From Chloroflexota bacterium (GTDB lineage: Bacteria > Chloroflexota > Dehalococcoidia > SZUA-161), in the NCBI GenBank assembly GCA_030668425.1, contig DAOUTY010000047.1, positions 1-9,928 on the forward strand: DNA of 9,928 bases, in the 5' to 3' direction. The notes beneath the pieces were generated by a model, which saw only the letters and a program-made list of their open reading frames with translations, did no database searches and was not told where the DNA came from. Made by a program: the position numbers and the translations under genes. Each line of letters opens with the position of its first letter. The stretch's first letter is position 1. Shown here in pieces: positions 6,411 through 9,928 of the stretch.

Positions 6411-6456
6411 AAAAATCGGCGCTCTGGGGTTTTACTCTTACCCCCGCGCCGATTTG
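6411..6456 (-). terminator. Intrinsic terminator of the winged-helix regulator gene
   Basis: On the minus strand AAATCGGCGC (6455-6446) pairs perfectly over 10 bp with GCGCCGATTT (6422-6413). An inner GGGG/CCCC pairing extends the hairpin, and a TTTTTC tract follows (5 T's from 6415-6411). It lies 43 bp beyond the regulator's stop codon and about 60 bp upstream of the operon's -35. The regulator and the ECF operon are therefore separate transcription units. Confidence 0.88.
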
Positions 6457-6498
6457 AGGCTCGACAGGATGGCAAATCTACTAGATGCCTACATACAA

Positions 6499-7284
6499 CT
6501 AGGTCTTTCGCCCATCCAGGATCTCATAGTCTATGCCTTTCTCCTCCAGCATTCTCAGCAAAGCCGAGATGTCATCATCCACGCAGACCACTACCGGAGA
6601 TACACCGCTTCGTGCTGCTTCAACAACAGCCTCTCTAACACCGTACAAATAGGCAGGCTCGATGCCAACCTTCCTCAGCGCAACCAGGGCTTCTATACCG
6701 ATGGCACCGACCAGCCGCCTGCCCTTGACCACCTTCTTCAACCTGTTGAAATCCGCCTGCCGCGAGCCGCCTTTTGGGATGCCGGGCACCCTCAGAACAG
6801 TTACCTTACCTATGTCGAGCGGCACTATTCCATCGATGTTCGATACGCCTACGTCCTCGCCTTCCCTGGCATCGCAGACAGCTACTCCTCCAGCTCCAGT
6901 ATTCAAATCTGCAGTAGCAAATAGCAGGCCATCCCGCATCAACAGGCCAACCTTTTGACCCTCAGATATATCACAGCCCGCTACCGCAGCGGAGACCGAT
7001 ACGCTGGCTATCGCCTTCTGCACAGTATCAGAATAGCTTTGCCATTCCCTGAGTCCCCTCAGCAACCAGCCTACGCCTTCTCTGGTAACCCTGTATTTCG
7101 ATCTCCCCTCTGATACAAGCCAGCCGTCCTTCACCAGCTCCCTCACATAATCTGAGACAGCCTGAGGGCTGATGTCGAGCCTTTCGGCGATGTCTCTCTG
7201 CTGTATATCAGGTTGATTTGCAGCTACCTCTACCAAGATCTGGAACTTCGTGGCCAAGTTTATACTTCGCAGTAGTTGTGTCAT
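6499..7284 (-). CDS. Winged helix-turn-helix regulator with C-terminal ligand-type domain (archaeal-looking)
   Basis: This is a predicted DNA-binding transcriptional regulator of 261 residues. Residues ~8-70 form a MarR/ArsR-like winged helix: QRDIAERLDISPQAVSDYVR (29-48) is the helix-turn-helix, and VSEGRSKYRVTREG (57-70) is the wing. A helical linker (~75-95) leads to an all-alpha/beta domain (~100-258). That domain contains VTVLRVPGIPKGGS (161-174), GAIGIEALVALRKVG (193-207) and ending VVVCVDDDISALLRMLEEKG. The C-terminal region resembles uncharacterised proteins I associate mainly with methanogenic archaea (possibly the DUF7839 group; recalled, not verified). Its ligand is unknown. ATG 7284 has only a G-rich weak ribosome site. 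It has its own terminator and lies between the ECF operon and a divergent phosphate operon. Regulation of the ECF operon, itself, or the phosphate genes are all possible; the first is favoured by the operon's palindromes. Confidence 0.8.
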   Translation of the reverse strand: MTQLLRSINLATKFQILVEVAANQPDIQQRDIAERLDISPQAVSDYVRELVKDGWLVSEGRSKYRVTREGVGWLLRGLREWQSYSDTVQKAIASVSVSAAVAGCDISEGQKVGLLMRDGLLFATADLNTGAGGVAVCDAREGEDVGVSNIDGIVPLDIGKVTVLRVPGIPKGGSRQADFNRLKKVVKGRRLVGAIGIEALVALRKVGIEPAYLYGVREAVVEAARSGVSPVVVCVDDDISALLRMLEEKGIDYEILDGRKT

Positions 7285-7414
7285 ATCTAACCCCCACCCA
7301 GACTAAAGTAGCTCGCGGGTAGTTTAAGCTATCCAGAGCAAAATTGAAAGAGTGCTGCTAAATCTACACCTATGCTGCCAGATAAGGAGTAAAGCTTTTT
7401 TCAGAGAATCCCAA

Positions 7415-7433
7415 TGTCAAAATGATATTGACA
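7415..7433. promoter_or_regulatory. Inverted repeat TGTCAA-N7-TTGACA overlapping the -35, candidate operator
   Basis: A 6-bp inverted repeat with 7-bp spacing; its right arm is the -35 of the plus-strand promoter and its left arm is a TTGACA on the minus strand. A protein bound here would block both directions. The symmetry could equally be two back-to-back -35 boxes of divergent promoters. Confidence 0.4.
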
Positions 7434-7456
7434 ATTGCCTTGCTCTAATCTAGTAT
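7428..7456 (+). promoter_or_regulatory. Sigma-70-type promoter of the phosphate module
   Basis: TTGACA (7428-7433), a 17-bp spacer and TAGTAT (7451-7456; 4 of 6 to consensus). It would give a leader of roughly 165 nt before the DUF47 start. The perfect -35 and ideal spacing are the support. Confidence 0.6.
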
Positions 7457-7614
7457 TCTAGTGGAGTCAAAGTCACCAGCGCACATTAAGGCGGGCGTAT
7501 ATTGCCTACAGCGATTGAAAGGCGAATCAGCACTTGCTTTATTCTTGACTCTATCACATTCATTCCCCCACCCTCCGCTCCCGCGCATCTTTTAGCCACG
7601 TATTCGCTGTCTCT

Positions 7615-7620
7615 GAGGAG
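7615..7620 (+). promoter_or_regulatory. Shine-Dalgarno GAGGAG selecting a TTG start
   Basis: GAGGAG lies six bases before TTG 7627. It supports that start over the in-frame ATG at 7645, which has no comparable site at the right distance. Confidence 0.7.
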
Positions 7621-7626
7621 TGTATT

Positions 7627-8253
7627 TTGCCTAATTTCTCAATAATGCCCAGGGAACCGAAGTTCTTCGACCTCTTTGAGAAGAGCGTTGCCAATGTGGC
7701 GAAAGCCGCCAAGGAACTCGCCGACTTTCTGGAAGATTATACTAACGTGCCCCTGAAAGTAGCTCGAATCACCGAGCTTGAACATGAAGGCGATGCCATT
7801 ACCCACCAGATCATGGAACAGTTGCACCGTACCTTCATCACACCCCTCGACCGCGAGGACATCGCCCTTCTCACTGAGAGACTGGATGATGTGATGGATT
7901 TCATCGAGGACGCCGCCAACGCCATGCTTCTCTACCGTATTGAGCAGCCGACGACCAGGGCACGGGAGATGGCAGCCATCCTAGTTACGATGACCAGCGA
8001 ACTAGTCGTAGCAGTGCCTCTTCTCCGCAACCGCTCCAAAATGAAAGAGATTCTGGAGCACTGTGTTGAGATCAACCGGTTGGAGAACGAAGCTGACGCC
8101 ATAATACGCCATGCCCTGGCTGAGTTATTCGATGACACGCCCATCGCCGACGTCATCAAGTGGCGTGAGATTTACGAGCACCTCGAAACCGCTGCAGACA
8201 AGGGCGAGGACGTAGCAAACGTCCTCGAGGGCGTGGTTCTCAAGCATGGATGA
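7627..8253 (+). CDS. DUF47 / PhoU-like phosphate transport accessory protein
   Basis: This cytoplasmic all-helical protein belongs to the DUF47 (PhoU-related) family, which partners PiT phosphate permeases and is thought to gate or regulate them. At 208 residues it has the family's usual length. Repeated acidic helices typical of metal-bridged PhoU-like bundles are visible: ELEHEGDAITH (50-60), ITPLDREDIALL (71-82), DDVMDFIEDAAN (87-98), INRLENEADAIIR (149-161) and WREIYEHLETAADKGEDVAN (179-198). No signal peptide or membrane span is seen. The start is TTG, supported by GAGGAG. The 3' end overlaps the permease gene by 8 bp (ATGGATGA), so the two are translationally coupled. This gene pairing is very common in bacteria and archaea and supports the assignment. 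Confidence 0.92.
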   Translation: MPNFSIMPREPKFFDLFEKSVANVAKAAKELADFLEDYTNVPLKVARITELEHEGDAITHQIMEQLHRTFITPLDREDIALLTERLDDVMDFIEDAANAMLLYRIEQPTTRAREMAAILVTMTSELVVAVPLLRNRSKMKEILEHCVEINRLENEADAIIRHALAELFDDTPIADVIKWREIYEHLETAADKGEDVANVLEGVVLKHG

Positions 8254-9250
8254 TTCCCTCTTTCTGCTCATAGTAATCATAATAGCTGCTCTTGGTTTCG
8301 GTTTCTCCAATGGTCTAAATGACGCTGCCAATGCCATAGCCACAGTTATCGGCAGCCGTGTTTTATCCCCTCGCAACGCCGTCATCATGGCGGTCTTCTT
8401 CAACCTCGCAGGAACCCTGAGTGGGGCGTTATTTGGTGCCTACGTTGCCAAGACAATCGGCAAAGGAATTATCATGCCCGAAGCACTTACATTGTACACA
8501 GTGGTTGCCGGGGTTATTGCAGCCATAATCTGGGTTCTTGCTGCCACCTACTACGGGATGCCACTGAGCGTGTCTCATTCTTTGGTTGCGGGGTTGCTGG
8601 GAGCAGGGATAGCCACAGCAGGTACCGGCGCCATCGTCTGGGGCACCTTTAGCAAAGTGCTACTGGCGGTCCTCTTCGCCCCACTTTTGGGCTTTTTCGG
8701 CGGCTTTGGTTTCATGGTTATTATTATGTGGGTGTTTCGACGAAGTGCCCCGGATAGGGTAAATAGTATCTTCAGCAAAGTGCAGATCGCCGCCGCCGCC
8801 TTCGTGGCTTACGCTCACGGCAAGAACGACGGGCAGATGCCCATAGGTATCATCGCACTGGGGTTAATGATCTATTACAGCAAAGACCAGTTTGATATTC
8901 CACTTTGGGTGATACTAGCTTCTGCGGCATCCGTCGCCCTGGGCCTCTCTTTCGGCGGCTGGCGGGTGATTCGAACAGTGGGCACAAGAATCACCACCCT
9001 CCGTCCCGTTCATGGCTCCGCAGCAGAGCTTGCAGCAGCAGCAGTAATTGAAGCTGCCTCCAACTTCGGTATTCCTGTGAGCACTACCCAATGCATAAGC
9101 AGCTCGGTTATTGGTGTTGGCGCCACTAAACGCCTCTCAGCGGTAAGATGGGGAGTCGCCCGCAACATAGTAACTACCTGGGTAATAACCTTCCCCATAT
9201 GCATCAGTCTGGGATGGCTCCTGGGAAAAGGCTTGGGGCTCATTGGCTAG
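8246..9250 (+). CDS. pit: PiT-family inorganic phosphate transporter
   Basis: This integral membrane permease imports inorganic phosphate (probably as a metal-phosphate complex or with a cation), PF01384 family. The 334-residue product has about ten hydrophobic spans. The duplicated family signatures are clear: GLNDAANAIAT (23-33) in the first half, MPLSVSHSLVAGLLGAG (105-121), then AHGKNDGQMPIGI (190-202) and GIPVSTTQCISSSVIGVG (275-292) in the second half. The paired N-D signature residues (N25-D26, N194-D195) are intact. The first repeat reads GLND rather than the common GANDVAN. Length fits the shorter prokaryotic PiT type without a large cytoplasmic loop. Its ATG lies inside the end of the DUF47 gene. 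Downstream it converges with serA. No Pho-box was seen, so control by phosphate starvation is unproven. Confidence 0.94.
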   Translation: MDDSLFLLIVIIIAALGFGFSNGLNDAANAIATVIGSRVLSPRNAVIMAVFFNLAGTLSGALFGAYVAKTIGKGIIMPEALTLYTVVAGVIAAIIWVLAATYYGMPLSVSHSLVAGLLGAGIATAGTGAIVWGTFSKVLLAVLFAPLLGFFGGFGFMVIIMWVFRRSAPDRVNSIFSKVQIAAAAFVAYAHGKNDGQMPIGIIALGLMIYYSKDQFDIPLWVILASAASVALGLSFGGWRVIRTVGTRITTLRPVHGSAAELAAAAVIEAASNFGIPVSTTQCISSSVIGVGATKRLSAVRWGVARNIVTTWVITFPICISLGWLLGKGLGLIG

Positions 9251-9272
9251 AAGCCGTAAGGACAACCCAGCG

Positions 9273-9326
9273 GGGCACTCCTACTGCGTAGGTTGCCCGG
9301 CGTCGGGTGATCTGCGCACGGCCGGG
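9273..9326. other. Two overlapping hairpins between converging genes
   Basis: Within the 90-bp gap between the permease and serA, GGGCA-CT-CCTAC (9273-9284) pairs with GTAGG-T-TGCCC (9288-9298) around a 3-base loop. An alternative CCCGGC (9296-9301) pairs with GCCGGG (9321-9326); the two share bases 9296-9298. Neither is followed by a T-run on either strand, so classical intrinsic termination is not supported. They may stop or protect the converging transcripts' 3' ends. Confidence 0.4.
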
Positions 9327-9340
9327 AAGTGGGCCATCCG

Positions 9341-9928
9341 CTAAAGCTTCACTAGTTTAGCGGTATAGACGTCTGGGATAGCCAGAAGCTGCTGGCGCGC
9401 CTCTTCGCTGATTTCCTTGTCCAGGGCAAGCAGCATCAGCGCTTGACCGCGGGGTTCGAGCCTTCCTACCTGCATCGAGCTTATATTGATATCAGCATTA
9501 CCCGCGACCATACCAACCGCACCAATGAGGCCGGGACGATCGAGGTGATCGCTGAACAGCCAGTAACCGCCTGTAGGCACAATATCGATCCAGTAGTTAT
9601 TGACGCGGACGATATGTGTCCCCCCTCTCATCAACGTGCCCGCCACTGCTGTCATACCTATGTCAGTGGTAACCTCCACAGAGACTAGATTGGTGTAGTT
9701 CTCACACCTCGCCGATTTCTGCTCAACCACCTTTAGCCCCCGGTTCTGGGCTATGACACCGGCGTTTACCAGGTTGACCCGCTCCTCAGTGACCGACTCC
9801 AGGAGACCACCCAACACCGCCGCCTTGAGAGCGGTGACATCGTAGTCGGCAATTTCGCCCTCATACTTAATTACAATGGCATTAGTGTGCCCGTCGGCAA
9901 GCTGGGCGCACAATTTCCCCACGTCTGA
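9341..9928 (-). CDS. serA: D-3-phosphoglycerate dehydrogenase, C-terminal part (cut by right edge)
   Basis: This is the first committed enzyme of serine synthesis, oxidising 3-phosphoglycerate to 3-phosphohydroxypyruvate with NAD+. Only the last 195 codons are in the window; the frame is open at the right edge, so the catalytic domains lie outside. Residues ~1-115 of the fragment match the intervening (ASB) domain of the long, type-I enzyme: ERVNLVNAGVIAQNRGLKVV and the later TLMRGGTHIVRVNNYWID. Residues ~121-195 are an ACT domain with HLDRPGLIGAVG (128-139), NISSMQVGR (148-156) and ALMLLALDKE, the serine-sensing regulatory module in this family. The full enzyme would be near 525 residues. 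The gene converges on the phosphate permease with a 90-bp gap and has no visible link to the ECF operon. An apparent internal GTG at 9922 is not the start. Confidence 0.92.
   Translation of the reverse strand, partial: SDVGKLCAQLADGHTNAIVIKYEGEIADYDVTALKAAVLGGLLESVTEERVNLVNAGVIAQNRGLKVVEQKSARCENYTNLVSVEVTTDIGMTAVAGTLMRGGTHIVRVNNYWIDIVPTGGYWLFSDHLDRPGLIGAVGMVAGNADINISSMQVGRLEPRGQALMLLALDKEISEEARQQLLAIPDVYTAKLVKL

Larger units (their letters stand above)
7285..7626. other. Divergent intergenic region between regulator and phosphate operon
   Basis: This 342-bp gap separates two diverging genes. It holds an inverted repeat (7415-7433), a plus-strand promoter (7428-7456) and a ribosome site (7615-7620). 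A second, weaker plus-strand promoter is possible, with TTGAAA (7515-7520) and TTTATT (7538-7543) 17 bp apart. The minus strand has TTGACA at 7420-7415 but only a poor -10 (AAGCTT) 17 bp on, so the regulator's promoter is uncertain. I saw no Pho-box-like repeats, RNA gene or riboswitch. Confidence 0.6.

Noticed and set aside
7285..7626. Hidden small gene, RNA gene or CRISPR array in the divergent gap
   Set aside because: I saw no direct-repeat array, tRNA-like fold or well-initiated short frame there.

Overview
The window looks like part of a bacterial chromosome of about 54% GC. Near-consensus sigma-70 promoters, a classical intrinsic terminator and good Shine-Dalgarno sequences argue for a bacterium. 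A signal peptide, a lipoprotein and a C-terminal membrane anchor on a Pro/Thr stalk suggest a single-membrane cell envelope. The fused ECF ATPase, the Pro/Thr-stalked surface protein and an archaeal-looking winged-helix regulator fit a Chloroflexota/Dehalococcoidia-type lineage. That placement is an inference from gene character, not a sequence match.

Layout. From 6201 down to the left edge, five minus-strand genes are closely packed: (1) a secreted, membrane-anchored 635-residue protein with a six-repeat alpha/alpha toroid followed by a DUF4430-like domain; (2) a lipoprotein with a second DUF4430 domain and an S-layer-like C-terminal domain; (3) EcfT; (4) a two-NBD EcfA; (5) an ECF substrate-specific (S) component that runs off the left edge. 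A perfect TTGACA/TATAAT promoter with flanking palindromes precedes gene 1. Just upstream is a 261-residue winged-helix regulator (6499-7284, minus), separated from the operon by a strong terminator. Facing away from it is a phosphate module on the plus strand: a DUF47/PhoU-like protein overlapping a PiT phosphate permease (7627-9250). Converging on the permease is the C-terminal third of a serA-type D-3-phosphoglycerate dehydrogenase, cut by the right edge.

How they work together. The ECF core (EcfA-EcfT-S) is an ATP-driven vitamin/cofactor importer. ECF importers normally capture ligand with the membrane S component alone, but here two extracytoplasmic DUF4430 proteins lead the operon. A six-repeat alpha/alpha barrel followed by a DUF4430-type beta domain is the architecture of vertebrate intrinsic factor and transcobalamin. 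The main hypothesis is therefore a corrinoid capture-and-import system: a stalked receptor, then a lipoprotein relay, then the ECF importer. The substrate is not proven by sequence. I saw no cobalamin riboswitch, so regulation probably goes through the promoter palindromes, perhaps bound by the adjacent regulator.
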